A DNA stretch of 64,000 nt from Fodinibius salinus (GTDB lineage: Bacteria > Bacteroidota > Rhodothermia > Balneolales > Balneolaceae). The translations under genes were made by a program, and so were the position numbers. Positions 9,601 through 17,343 of the stretch are shown here, in pieces (positions within the stretch are counted from its first letter, which is position 1; each line of letters opens with the position of its first letter). Below the pieces are notes generated by a model. That model did not search any database. It worked only from the letters and a program-made list of their open reading frames with translations, and had not been told where the DNA came from. The stretch spans positions 682,001-746,000 of the forward strand of contig NZ_VNHY01000001.1 in assembly GCF_008124865.1 (NCBI RefSeq), written 5' to 3'.

Positions 9601-10216
9601 TATGCAGATAGGGCTTACCAATATAATTTTCCAGCTCACCGGCCAGTGAGTCCGGCCCTATGCCCTTGTCGTCCAATAATTTAAGCAGCGGGTGTTTTTC
9701 GGGATTTTCTGTGGCCTCAGCCATCCACCTGCGCCAGTAGTCATCAACAGCTTCCTGCACCAGCTCAGTATCTTCGCCAATCATCTCGGCGTCGTACATT
9801 GCCCTGCTTTCAAAAGCCCGCTCTTGGAGCGACTGGTAGCAAAAACCGTGAATGGTATAAATGGCAGCCTCATCAAAATTGCGGACAGCCTGTTCCAGTT
9901 TTTTAATGGCAGCGCTGCTGTCCGTCACCTTTTGAAGGAGCTCGGTAAGAAACTGGTCGTGTTTGTCATCACCGGTTACTTCTGCTGCCCGAAGAATAGA
10001 AATAGATTTCCGTATCCGCCGCAAAAGCCCATCTTTGAGCTCCTTGGTGGCCGCTTCGGTATAGGTTACTACTAAAATTTTATTAACGGGCATATCTAGC
10101 TCAATAATCGCGCGGATGTAAAGCGACATGATATTATACGTCTTGCCGGTTCCCGCACTGGCTTCTACCAGGTTTATGCCCGAGAAATCAATATCAAAAG
10201 GTTCAAGTACATCCAT
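6578..10216 (-). CDS. recB: RecBCD exonuclease V beta subunit, RecB helicase-nuclease
   Basis: The 3'-to-5' helicase and the only nuclease of RecBCD, which also loads RecA after Chi. Visible motifs are Walker A ASAGTGKT near residue 20, DEFQDTDP near 389, GDPKQSIYSFRGAD, VTMHKSKGLQYPIV, and LAYVAMTRAQ. The C-terminal PD-(D/E)XK nuclease domain has the catalytic LLDYKTNYLG near residue 1105. Both helicase and nuclease appear functional. 1212 residues is close to E. coli RecB (1180). It begins two bases before the recC stop region ends and overlaps recD, giving one tight operon. Confidence 0.96.
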   Translation of the reverse strand: MDVLEPFDIDFSGINLVEASAGTGKTYNIMSLYIRAIIELDMPVNKILVVTYTEAATKELKDGLLRRIRKSISILRAAEVTGDDKHDQFLTELLQKVTDSSAAIKKLEQAVRNFDEAAIYTIHGFCYQSLQERAFESRAMYDAEMIGEDTELVQEAVDDYWRRWMAEATENPEKHPLLKLLDDKGIGPDSLAGELENYIGKPYLHILPEDIQLEHVDAQLRELQELHTKMRELWSEQRADIRALLGRDEMSNYRSSWLENWFSKMDVIFQSDTATVEIFDQFDRFTQSRIDNSLKKAAREKSTQPPQHLFFKLADEYQQIAHRLSDFDVSFKKELLTYLRSELNQKKEEQQVLSYDDLLLRLRNALLDEQRGQQLAQKMRDKYPIAMVDEFQDTDPNQYDIFRRIYRDADEGALFMIGDPKQSIYSFRGADVYSYIKARKDAPEENRFKLDRNFRSVPNLLKGVNAFWGGHENPFLIENEIEYNKVEPGWDEERYDSLLEYGQERPAIRFRRLSEPGQDKLNKKEARKQAAKDTAREIARLLEGGRNRQITIGGEPVEAKDIAVLVRKHKQADLVNDALQELDIKSVRHSDQSVFESDEAKQLGQLLKAVAEPSNETLVKTALSLPLSGYTANQLLEIEEEQQQWIDVLDQFGEWHRQWQHQGFAPMFRSLMAELNMAEHIIDYSNGERRLTNLLHLGELLQEESRNHKEGARSLLQWLARKRQENSSSKQDEEQLRLESDEELVKIVTMHKSKGLQYPIVFCPFLWHGPHITRETNPMVYHRPDDNDTAYLDLYGEKGDDREEQRFYNYREQQAESLRLAYVAMTRAQQCLYLTWQFASDSQLSSLGYLLQDPKLAESQLMDKVNYGEAGDWSRDDFHEAIGTLCDEHGDFFTLKRVPERPEDAGQLDLSSMGNKAANLESRDFDRSPPLEVSYGVSSFSSLTSWMNEDPEMPDYDQFLDQPDMVEVAAEDDPKTMFTFPKGPQPGTCIHHIFENIDFTDLDDADKVIDESLSTYGIDQQWSTVVQKMLEVVVHKSLHPAIEGLTLSELGTDNLNAEMEFYYQNEHIKTRKLLSIIRDDYSAGSEEGRADAGFLKGFIDLTFKFGGRYYLLDYKTNYLGDCIADYEQPHLIHEMQEASYDLQYHVYSIALHRFLKKHKQDDYSYEDHFGGAFYLFLRGMNKKGNEGIFFDRPDYKRIKELDEYIKTGGEDA

Positions 10217-10217
10217 A

Positions 10218-13200
10218 TCAGGACTCCCCTCGCTTTAGTGCCTCAAAATACGGTTCCCAAAATCCACAGCTTATTGCTCTAAAGTCAGAGTCTTCAAGCG
10301 GCTCCCGGCCATCGGTAACCAACTTATTACTGGGATCCTCTTTTTCCCCCGTATAATTATACCCGCTCTCCCACTTCTTTTGCGCCCGACTGACGGCCGC
10401 TTCCTCGTCTTTTTCATCCTGCAATATCGATTCAGCGTAGGCATAAGAGGATTTACAGTAGAAATCAAGCGGACACTGCATCCCCTGCCAAAACCAATCC
10501 AGCAAATCAGACAGTATGGCGTTGGGATCTTCAACTGGCGCCAGAGTTTGTTGCTGCAGAGCAGTGTCCTCCCAGTTCAACATCAGGCTCTTTCCCGAAT
10601 GCCCGTCCGGTTTAACCCGCTGAAACAACAAGTGCCGAATCCAGAAATCGACCTTATCTTTGGGGCGCGCCTTACCAAAACGGTACTGTAATTTTAGTTG
10701 GGGAAAAACATCCCCGAGTACTCCTGTTATTCGAAATCCGTTGACCTGAATATCAACCTCGCAATCCGGCAGCTGCTGCCGGTTCAATTGCTGCTGAATA
10801 GCGTTTCCAAACTCTCGAGCCTCCGAAGCTTTCTGCTGATACACTTGCTTGCCGCTCCATCCCTCGGGGAGCCAATCCCGAGACTGCATGACCTTCTCAT
10901 AGCTTTCCAGCGGCTGCTCTTTCAAAAACTGCTCCAGCAATGCCTGCTCTACGCGATACTTATCAAGCCGTTCCAGAGCAAACAGTTCCCGATCTTCGGT
11001 GAGTACCTCCTCCTCATCTAGATAAATCCCCAACCGGTTTCGCAGCAAAAATTTAGCCGGATGCTGAAAGAAAGAAATCAAATTACCTATCGACAGCTTT
11101 TTCCAATCATCGTCCGGTTCCGGCAGCTCACCATCTATAAACGACTTAGATTCTCCACGATTCCCCACTAACCGCTGACCAATTTTTTGCTGTGATTGTG
11201 AATAAGAAAACAGCTGACCATCCATAAAATACCTCGGACTAAAGGCCTGCAGGCGATGCTCAGTGACCATGTCGCCGGATGACAATCCGTAGGAGTCTTC
11301 CAGGTAGTCCAGGAATTCAGCAAGAATGACCGAAGGCGGAAAATCGGCATCCTGGCGATTGCTCTGCCCTACATAACTAAAATACAGGATGCTGCGGGCA
11401 GAAATCAGGTTCTCCAGGAACAGGTATCGATCTTCTTCGGCCTGCACCGGATCTCCGGGCTGCGGATCCAAATGCATAAGATCAAACTCAATGGGGATGT
11501 TGGATCGAGGAAAAGCATCTTCATTCATCCCAATTATACCAATCATCTCAAAAGGGATACTCCGCATCGGCTTAAGCGAACTAAAGGTCACCCCGCGCCC
11601 CAGACGGCCACCGCCTGTCGTCTGCTCCTGGAGCTGTTCCTGCAGCCACAGCCGGACAACCTGAAAGGGAACACGGCCGTCAAATGCCGCTAAGTCAGCT
11701 TGCTCAGTTAACGTATTCAAGGCCTCCCGAATCTTCGAAATTTCCCAATAATAATCCCGGTTATCGGGGAGAAACCGGTCCGGTATTTTCGTCAATTCTT
11801 CCTTCCACCGAGATATTGATTTCTCCTTTCCAACCAAATCATTAATCTGAAATAAAGCCTGCATAAATCGCGAAAAGCGTCCGGCCAGGGCCGCATCATC
11901 AGAAGTTTCAATCTCCTCGTATGGAAAAATATCGTCAAATAAATGCTCCTCATCAGAATTCATAGTATAGCCCAGCAACATGCGCTGGAGTCCCGATTTC
12001 CAGGTAAAATGATCACTTTCCGGCAAATTCATCTGTTGCTTAAAGTTCCCGTCGATGCCCCAGCGAATTCTGTTATCCTCAACCCATTTCTCCAGTCGAT
12101 TCAAATCATCATCACTAAAACCAAACACCTCACGAACAGGAACAGCATCCAACAGGTCAAACACATCCGTAATCTTGAATCGGCTACCGCACAACTCAAG
12201 AATCTTCAACAATGACTGGGTCGCCGGACGATCACCCTGAATGCCGCGATCGGCAATGCTATACGGAATTCCCGGCTGTCCCTCATCCGGTGCCTCAAAT
12301 ACCGCCTCAATCATTGGTGCATAGGTCTCTATATCCGGCGTCATAATAAGAATATCATCCGGATTGAGCCCGGGATTTTCATCCAGCACGGCCAGCAGCT
12401 GATCGTAGAGCACTTCCACTTCGCGCATGGGACTGTGGCAGGAATGCACCCGGATAGACGTATCCATGGGCGGCCCATCCGGCTCCGAATCCGAAGGCCG
12501 TTTATCTCGTACTAGATCCGACTGAACCTCATTAAAGACCGAAGAATTATCAGTATGATCCGTATTTTCGACCGACCGGTACTCAATCTCCGCCCGGGCA
12601 GGAAACAGCGACATAAAGGTGGTGCCCTGTTTGCCCAGCGACTGCAGCAATGGATTCCGAAAATTATCGCAGTCTTTGACACCGGGATCTATATTCAACT
12701 GATAAAAATCAACCGGAATAAGATCCGAGAGCTCGGTAAGAATGCGAACAGATACCTGCGGCAATGAAGATACCCCAAATACCGAAATGCGTTCAGGAAG
12801 GGGGTCTGTATCCAATTCCCGGCTCCTAATCTGATCCAATAATTTTTGCTGCAATCGAGCCCGGTGGATTTTATCTTCGTCATGCGATTTTTTCCAGTGA
12901 TCGAAGAGCCGGTTCCACAGCTGCATCTGCCACCGTTCAGCCGGCCAGTCAGTTTTCAGCTCCTCTTTTTCCCATTGGCCAATCATTTCGGGACGATAAA
13001 TGAGGTACTGGTCAAAAACATCCGCAATTTTTTCGCTGAGCTTCCAGCTGCGCAACACCTGTTGTTGTGGGTTCTCATCCCGTATATAATGCCGCAGGTT
13101 ATCGAACTCATCCAGGAAAGTATCATCCTGGAAAAGTGTCATTAGTGTCCACGTCATGGGTCCCCGATCGGATGGCAAAGTCTGGGGAATATCATCGTCC

Positions 13201-13427
13201 ATAAGACGAATAAGGCTCCAGATGCGCTCAGAGGGAAACTCAAACTTTAGGTTGGCAGATATCCCCTGCCGGCGGGCCATATGCAGCGACAGCCACTGCC
13301 CGATGCCGTGGTTCTGCACCACAAAAATTTCCGGCTCCAGCAGATTTTCCCGGGCATTATCATCCAGCTCTTCAAGCAATTGATCTGCTAGATCTTCTAA
13401 TTTTGTGCTGTGATAAACGTTAAGCAT
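10218..13427 (-). CDS. recC: RecBCD exonuclease V gamma subunit, RecC
   Basis: The Chi-recognition and strand-splitting subunit of RecBCD. It opens with the typical RecC N terminus (LNVYHSTKLEDLADQL) and carries the family blocks IWSLIRL, RIHSCHSPMREVEVLYDQLL, PDDILIMTPDIETYAP, and GRLGRGVTFSSLKPMRSIPF followed by GMNEDAFPR. The dead nuclease-like fold is expected at the C terminus. 1069 residues is near E. coli RecC (1122). It is first in the operon, and its start faces the integron-like array across a 350-base gap. Chi specificity cannot be read from the sequence. Confidence 0.94.
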   Translation of the reverse strand: MLNVYHSTKLEDLADQLLEELDDNARENLLEPEIFVVQNHGIGQWLSLHMARRQGISANLKFEFPSERIWSLIRLMDDDIPQTLPSDRGPMTWTLMTLFQDDTFLDEFDNLRHYIRDENPQQQVLRSWKLSEKIADVFDQYLIYRPEMIGQWEKEELKTDWPAERWQMQLWNRLFDHWKKSHDEDKIHRARLQQKLLDQIRSRELDTDPLPERISVFGVSSLPQVSVRILTELSDLIPVDFYQLNIDPGVKDCDNFRNPLLQSLGKQGTTFMSLFPARAEIEYRSVENTDHTDNSSVFNEVQSDLVRDKRPSDSEPDGPPMDTSIRVHSCHSPMREVEVLYDQLLAVLDENPGLNPDDILIMTPDIETYAPMIEAVFEAPDEGQPGIPYSIADRGIQGDRPATQSLLKILELCGSRFKITDVFDLLDAVPVREVFGFSDDDLNRLEKWVEDNRIRWGIDGNFKQQMNLPESDHFTWKSGLQRMLLGYTMNSDEEHLFDDIFPYEEIETSDDAALAGRFSRFMQALFQINDLVGKEKSISRWKEELTKIPDRFLPDNRDYYWEISKIREALNTLTEQADLAAFDGRVPFQVVRLWLQEQLQEQTTGGGRLGRGVTFSSLKPMRSIPFEMIGIIGMNEDAFPRSNIPIEFDLMHLDPQPGDPVQAEEDRYLFLENLISARSILYFSYVGQSNRQDADFPPSVILAEFLDYLEDSYGLSSGDMVTEHRLQAFSPRYFMDGQLFSYSQSQQKIGQRLVGNRGESKSFIDGELPEPDDDWKKLSIGNLISFFQHPAKFLLRNRLGIYLDEEEVLTEDRELFALERLDKYRVEQALLEQFLKEQPLESYEKVMQSRDWLPEGWSGKQVYQQKASEAREFGNAIQQQLNRQQLPDCEVDIQVNGFRITGVLGDVFPQLKLQYRFGKARPKDKVDFWIRHLLFQRVKPDGHSGKSLMLNWEDTALQQQTLAPVEDPNAILSDLLDWFWQGMQCPLDFYCKSSYAYAESILQDEKDEEAAVSRAQKKWESGYNYTGEKEDPSNKLVTDGREPLEDSDFRAISCGFWEPYFEALKRGES

Positions 13428-13781
13428 TCAGCCTCACTCGATATGACATCCGTCGATTTCTAAGTGATATCAAAAACCGAAAAAAGCGCGTTAAAGTAAA
13501 CCCCGGGTTGGGTATTTGTTCATAGTTATTAGGTACTTGTTATTGGTTATTCGTTATTTGTTGCGAGGGATCTTTATTCATAGCAATTATTGTTTGGGCG
13601 GTATCAACGATGAATGTGTCTCATAGGCAGGCCGTCATGTTATGTCAACATGTTATAGCACATGGCTGCACCATAATATGCCCCTATAATATTCGATTTT
13701 GCCCTTAACAGCCTTTTATACAACTTACGATCGTTGAACAATAATATTATTATGCAATCACCTAGTTGCGATAATCATAGG
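13428..13781. other. Intergenic gap between recC and the attC array
   Basis: About 350 bases with no credible gene. It holds an AT-rich stretch near 13519-13561 made of repeated GTTATT-like words, and a 6-bp inverted repeat CATGTT/AACATG at 13636-13652. The DNA becomes visibly AT-richer towards the array. It must contain the recC promoter and could contain an old attI or attC end, because the box that opens the first cassette (GTTAGCC) lies right at 13781. No integrase gene or remnant is visible here. Confidence 0.5.
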
Positions 13782-13828
13782 TTAGCCGTACTTCAACTTA
13801 ATTTTAATCTAAATCGGGGTAAGTAGTT

Positions 13829-14233
13829 ATGAAAAGAATAATTTCTTTGTGCGCTTTTTTAATTTTATTATCTGGCTGTGCAAGTGATTTCTATACTAAC
13901 CTTCAGAATGAATCCGAAGGTGAAGAATATGGGAACTTAGCAGTCAAATTATCGGAACCTGTAAATGGTGTAAATGTGACTATTGACGGAGAGTTAATCG
14001 CAAGAGATAAAAATACTGAGTACATAAAAGTAGATAATGTACCTGTAGGTGAACGTTCCGTTAATGTTGATGCTACCAGTTCGGATTTAAAAAGTAACAT
14101 AAATTTAGAGGAAACTGTTAACATTCAAACAAATGAAACGGAGACTTTGTTGGTACAAGTTCCACCTAAAAGTACAGGCTATTGGATTTATATGAGTCTA
14201 GCGTTACTGCCAACATTAATAATTGTTTACTAA
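13829..14233 (+). CDS. Cassette-borne small lipoprotein, PEGA-like
   Basis: A 134-residue protein with a lipoprotein signal: MKRIISLCAF, then lipobox LLSGC at about residues 13-17. The middle (about 35-95) reads like a small beta-sandwich carrier domain (VNGVNVTIDGELI, VPVGERSVNVDA), similar to PEGA or carboxypeptidase-regulatory-like folds. The last 20 residues are a hydrophobic segment (YWIYMSLALLPTLIIVY), so the protein could be anchored at both ends. It is the first cassette of the array. The cassette begins at 13782 with GTTAGCCGTAC and closes at 14254 with GTACGCCTAAC, complementary except for one base. Function is unknown. Confidence 0.75.
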   Translation: MKRIISLCAFLILLSGCASDFYTNLQNESEGEEYGNLAVKLSEPVNGVNVTIDGELIARDKNTEYIKVDNVPVGERSVNVDATSSDLKSNINLEETVNIQTNETETLLVQVPPKSTGYWIYMSLALLPTLIIVY

Positions 14234-14247
14234 TCTCAGAAAAGTAC

Positions 14248-14378
14248 GCCTAACCCGCGCATTAAGTGGGACGTGCCTCGCCGTTGGCTGTCAGTTTCGA
14301 TTTGGTCAGTTTCCGTAGTACATTTTAAAACTAATTCAAGGCTGTTTTGCACGCCCCTTATGCGCAAGGTCGTTATAC
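14248..14378 (+). repeat. attC site 1 (type A)
   Basis: R'' box GCCTAAC (14248-14254) and R' box GTTATAC (14372-14378). The inner arms GCGCATTAAGTGGGACGTGC (14257-14276) and GCACGCCCCTTATGCGC (14349-14365) pair perfectly except for three extra bases in the left arm, the extrahelical bases typical of attC. The central spacer is long and not palindromic. Confidence 0.9.
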
Positions 14379-14411
14379 CACCAAATAGTCATTTTGAATA
14401 AAAAAATCATC

Positions 14412-15059
14412 ATGTCTATTCTAAACAGAAAATACTGGAGAATACTTGAGCAATGGAGCCCTATCCTTTTTTATTTTGCAGGAATTATTTTTCTACTAAG
14501 CTCACTGCAAAATTTTATTGGTCCGATTCCTTACCTATCATTTTTGGGTTATATTCCTATTGGTAGTATTCTATCATTAATTGGTGTACTCAGTTTGTAC
14601 CCAAATCTTTCAAAGAAAGCACCAAACTTGGCACGTGCTGGTTTTTTATTTTTGGTAGTTTCTGTAATTACTATCGTAAGTATTTCTATAATAAGCCCTT
14701 TGCTAAAACTTAATCCAGATCAATCTGTCATTCCAGATTTTATATTGCCTTTCTTTACTTATGGGCAGCTTACTACAGTTTTTCTCACTTATCTTTTATT
14801 TGGAGTTGCAGTATTTAAGTCAAGTTACTACACTCAAATTCTTGGATACTTATTGTTGCTACCTGCTTTATTAGTAGCTGGTGAGTTGCTAATCTTAAAT
14901 CAACAAGCTCAAGGGAAAATTATTAAATGGTTTTTCATCACAGCGCTAAGTATACAGGCTTTGGATTCTTTGGGAATCGGGTATGTAATTTATAAACAAA
15001 GTGAAGCTGCACATACTAAAATTGATAGCGTTTATTCAAGAATAAAAGAGATGGTATAA
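14412..15059 (+). CDS. Cassette-borne multi-pass membrane protein, unknown
   Basis: About 215 residues with six or so hydrophobic segments, starting soon after the attC (the ATG at 14412 is preferred to a TTG at 14394). The pattern is a short basic N terminus (SILNRKYWR), membrane helices to about residue 185, and a hydrophilic C-terminal tail. No motif that I recognise is present, and the overall look is of a DUF4386-like or similar small membrane family (weak). Its TAA stop lies inside the attC R'' box (GTATAAC), so the gene fills its cassette exactly. AT-rich codon use sets it apart from the backbone. Confidence 0.7.
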   Translation: MSILNRKYWRILEQWSPILFYFAGIIFLLSSLQNFIGPIPYLSFLGYIPIGSILSLIGVLSLYPNLSKKAPNLARAGFLFLVVSVITIVSISIISPLLKLNPDQSVIPDFILPFFTYGQLTTVFLTYLLFGVAVFKSSYYTQILGYLLLLPALLVAGELLILNQQAQGKIIKWFFITALSIQALDSLGIGYVIYKQSEAAHTKIDSVYSRIKEMV

Positions 15060-15181
15060 CCCGCGCATTAACGCGGATGCACCTCGCCTACTCTGCCCGT
15101 TTTGTTTTCTGAATGCCAACTAGTAAACTGTAATCGAATTTAAACTGTTCCGTGCGCCGGTTAAGCGCAAGGTCGTTATAC
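15054..15181 (+). repeat. attC site 2 (type B)
   Basis: R'' GTATAAC (15054-15060) and R' GTTATAC (15175-15181). The left arm GCGCATTAACGCGGATGCAC and right arm GTGCGCCGGTTAAGCGC pair with three bulged bases and one G-U type pair. The closing box GGTATAAC is the exact complement of the box that opens this cassette (GTTATACC at 14372). Confidence 0.88.
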
Positions 15182-15248
15182 TGCTTGATTTAAATTCAGC
15201 CCATTAATTACAATTTTAATCAAAAGTAAATTTTTTGAGGTTTTGTTT

Positions 15249-15671
15249 ATGAATGTTCAACAAATCAAAGAACTATCATCGAGTTACATGAAAATTTGGA
15301 ATGCTGGAGAGGAAAATTTGCTCAATGAATTTGCTGCTGATGATTTAATAGTTAACTACACACATTTTGAAAATACATATACCAGCATTTCTGAATACAA
15401 ATCAATGCTACAACAAACCCATGAATTTTTTCCCGATTTAGAAATTACATTAGAAGAAATAATTCCAAGTGAAAATGGACATGGTGCCACAATACATTGG
15501 GAATACAATGGAACTCATAAAAATGGCAACTTATTTGGCGTTGACTCATCAGGAAAGAAAGTAACTGTACAGGGAATGACGTTGCTTAAATTTCAAAATG
15601 GAAAGGTTGTAGAAGAAAAAGGAATAGTAGATAATTTAAGCTTGATGATGCAATTAGGAGCAATAGGTTAA
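15249..15671 (+). CDS. Cassette-borne SnoaL-like / ester cyclase protein
   Basis: A 140-residue single-domain protein of the NTF2 fold. It starts at the ATG at 15249 with a GAGG ribosome site just upstream. SnoaL-type features are the opening helix with IWNAGEENLLNEFAADDLIVNY, the HEFFPDLEITLEEI block, IHWEYNGTHKN, and the closing sheet KVTVQGMTLLKFQNGKVVEEK. Members are enzymes (polyketide or ester cyclases) or binding proteins, so no substrate can be given. It is alone in its cassette, whose ends GTTATACTGC and GCAGTATAAC are perfect 10-base complements. Confidence 0.8.
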   Translation: MNVQQIKELSSSYMKIWNAGEENLLNEFAADDLIVNYTHFENTYTSISEYKSMLQQTHEFFPDLEITLEEIIPSENGHGATIHWEYNGTHKNGNLFGVDSSGKKVTVQGMTLLKFQNGKVVEEKGIVDNLSLMMQLGAIG

Positions 15672-15703
15672 AAAAATGTTGCTTCAATTAATAGTTAATC
15701 GCA

Positions 15704-15834
15704 GTATAACCCGCGCATTATGTGGGACGTGCCTCGCCATCGTTTGGCGATTTCGATTTAGTCAGTTTACGTAGTACATTTTAAAATAAATTTAACGCGA
15801 CTTTGCACGCCCCTTATGCGCAATGTCGTTAGGC
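15704..15834 (+). repeat. attC site 3 (type A)
   Basis: R'' GTATAAC (15704-15710) and R' GTTAGGC (15828-15834). Nearly the same sequence as site 1, including the right arm GCACGCCCCTTATGCGC and the central GTAGTACATTTTAAAA. The left arm has one extra change (ATTATG for ATTAAG). Confidence 0.9.
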
Positions 15835-15866
15835 GTAAATAGAGTACAACTAAAAATTAAGGACAT

Positions 15867-16298
15867 ATGTTCTTTGAATCTGACTTTCACGAAATATTTA
15901 TTCCAGCATTTTTTGCAGTAGTATTATGCATGGTTGGTTATTATTACTGGCAGGGACAAAGAAAAAATGAATTAGAACAAGCAATCTCACTGCTTAAAGT
16001 CAATACTTTTGCTGTGGGTCTTTTAGCGATATTGCTATGGTTTTTGCTTCCTTCCACTCCCTCACTTAGTAGTTTTGGGTTCCCAGAAACAGTAAAAGAA
16101 ATAGAATCTAAAGAACAGTTGCTCAACTATTTGCAGGAGTACAATCAAGCTATCGTTCGTATCACTCAAGTAGTATATTGGTTCATTTTTATTATTGTTT
16201 GGTGGTTTTTGGCTGCTGTCTATTCTGTTACAAAAGTACTTAACAACCAACAAGGCAAAGAATATTTTAAAACCGTAAAAGAGAAATTTTCCGCCTAA
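15867..16298 (+). CDS. Cassette-borne small membrane protein, unknown
   Basis: 143 residues with three hydrophobic segments (about 10-28, 45-62 and 105-125) and short charged loops; I recognise no family. It starts 33 bases after the cassette boundary. Its TAA stop is formed by the R'' box itself (GCCTAAC), so cassette and gene end together. The cassette ends GTTAGGCG and CGCCTAAC are exact complements. A W-rich third segment (FIIVWWFLAAVYS) suggests an integral membrane role. The function is unknown. Confidence 0.7.
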   Translation: MFFESDFHEIFIPAFFAVVLCMVGYYYWQGQRKNELEQAISLLKVNTFAVGLLAILLWFLLPSTPSLSSFGFPETVKEIESKEQLLNYLQEYNQAIVRITQVVYWFIFIIVWWFLAAVYSVTKVLNNQQGKEYFKTVKEKFSA

Positions 16299-16420
16299 CC
16301 CGCGCATTAAGTGGGACGTGCCTCGCCTATCCTGCCCGTTTTCATTTCTTTCTGCCAAATAGTAAACTGTAACCAAATTTACTCTGGCCTGTGCGCCGGT
16401 TATGCGCAAAGTCGTTATAC
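16293..16420 (+). repeat. attC site 4 (A/B hybrid)
   Basis: R'' GCCTAAC (16293-16299) and R' GTTATAC (16414-16420). The left arm is identical to type A (site 1), while the spacer and right arm (GTGCGCCGGTTATGCGC) are type B (site 2). As a result the inner arms pair less well than in sites 1 and 2. Confidence 0.85.
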
Positions 16421-16432
16421 AGAGTTAAGTTT

Positions 16433-17329
16433 ATGAGCAATTTAAGTCTTTTAACAACGCAACTAATACTTCCTCTTCTCTTCATTTTATGGCTCTGGGG
16501 CCGCAGGCATTCAAGTCGGACCCATTGGGTACTGCAAGTTCTTGCCACTACATCGGTAGTATCTTTTTCTCTTGTTGTAGGAGCACAAGCTTGGACGAGT
16601 ATTTACATAGGTAGCCTTTGGTTAATCTTGCTAATTGTTGCTTTTTTAAAATCATTTTTTAGGCTGTCTGAAAACTGGAAGGCCTTCAAATTAGGCGAAG
16701 GGTGGGAAGAAAAAATTTTTACAGTCACAAATATTTTAATTTGCATAATCTTTTTACCGTTGAACATCTATGCCTTTACAGGTTATTTCTCAGTTTCAGA
16801 ATCGGTAGATTTAGGTTTCCCATTAAGAAACGGAGTTTATATTGTAGGTCACGGAGGTAGTAATCCATTAATCAACTATCATAATACAAATAATAGACAG
16901 CGGTATGCTCTTGATATCTCCAAGATCAATGCCTACGGAACTCGAGCTAAGGGCCTTTATCCCAAACAACTTAAATCGTATGCCGTTTATGGAGACACCG
17001 TTTATAGTCCATGTAAGGGAAAAATACAAAAAACGGTTTCCAATTTGGCAGACTATACGCCCCCAAAGCGTAATAAAGAGCATCCTGCTGGGAATCATGT
17101 TATTATTAAATGCGATGAAGTTCGCATTTTCTTAGCGCATTTGATGCAAAGAAGTATTGTTGTAGATAGCGGAAATGTGATCAATCAGGATGTTCCAATC
17201 GGACGTGTAGGAAATTCGGGAAACACATCAGAGCCTCATTTGCATATTCACGCCGTCCAAAACGAAAAAGGCATCCCCATTACTTTCAATGGCCGGTTTC
17301 TGGTTAGAAATAGTCTTATATGGAGGTAA
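16433..17329 (+). CDS. Cassette-borne membrane-anchored M23 peptidase (LytM-like)
   Basis: 298 residues, starting at the ATG at 16433; an upstream in-frame extension would run back into the attC. Residues 1-135 hold four membrane helices. The C-terminal domain is an M23 metallopeptidase: a first His/Asp region (RYALDI in place of the usual HxGxD-type ligand), GNHVIIKCDEVRIFLAHLMQRS, then GRVGNSGNTSEPHLHIHAVQ with the HLHIH zinc and catalytic motif. Such enzymes cut peptide cross-links in peptidoglycan or other glycine-rich peptides. A peptidase in a mobile cassette could act in cell-wall turnover or rival killing (inference). The cassette ends are near-complementary with one base missing. Confidence 0.85.
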   Translation: MSNLSLLTTQLILPLLFILWLWGRRHSSRTHWVLQVLATTSVVSFSLVVGAQAWTSIYIGSLWLILLIVAFLKSFFRLSENWKAFKLGEGWEEKIFTVTNILICIIFLPLNIYAFTGYFSVSESVDLGFPLRNGVYIVGHGGSNPLINYHNTNNRQRYALDISKINAYGTRAKGLYPKQLKSYAVYGDTVYSPCKGKIQKTVSNLADYTPPKRNKEHPAGNHVIIKCDEVRIFLAHLMQRSIVVDSGNVINQDVPIGRVGNSGNTSEPHLHIHAVQNEKGIPITFNGRFLVRNSLIWR

Positions 17330-17343
17330 TCTTATAGAAACTC

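Noticed and set aside
13519-13561. Repeated GTTATT-like words as a tandem repeat or CRISPR
   Set aside because: Units are irregular and short, with no constant spacer; a similar AT-rich word set occurs at 48600-48638 in reverse.
13428-13781. attI site or integrase remnant at the left end of the array
   Set aside because: No tyrosine-recombinase coding similarity on either strand, and attI sites have too little conserved sequence to call by eye.
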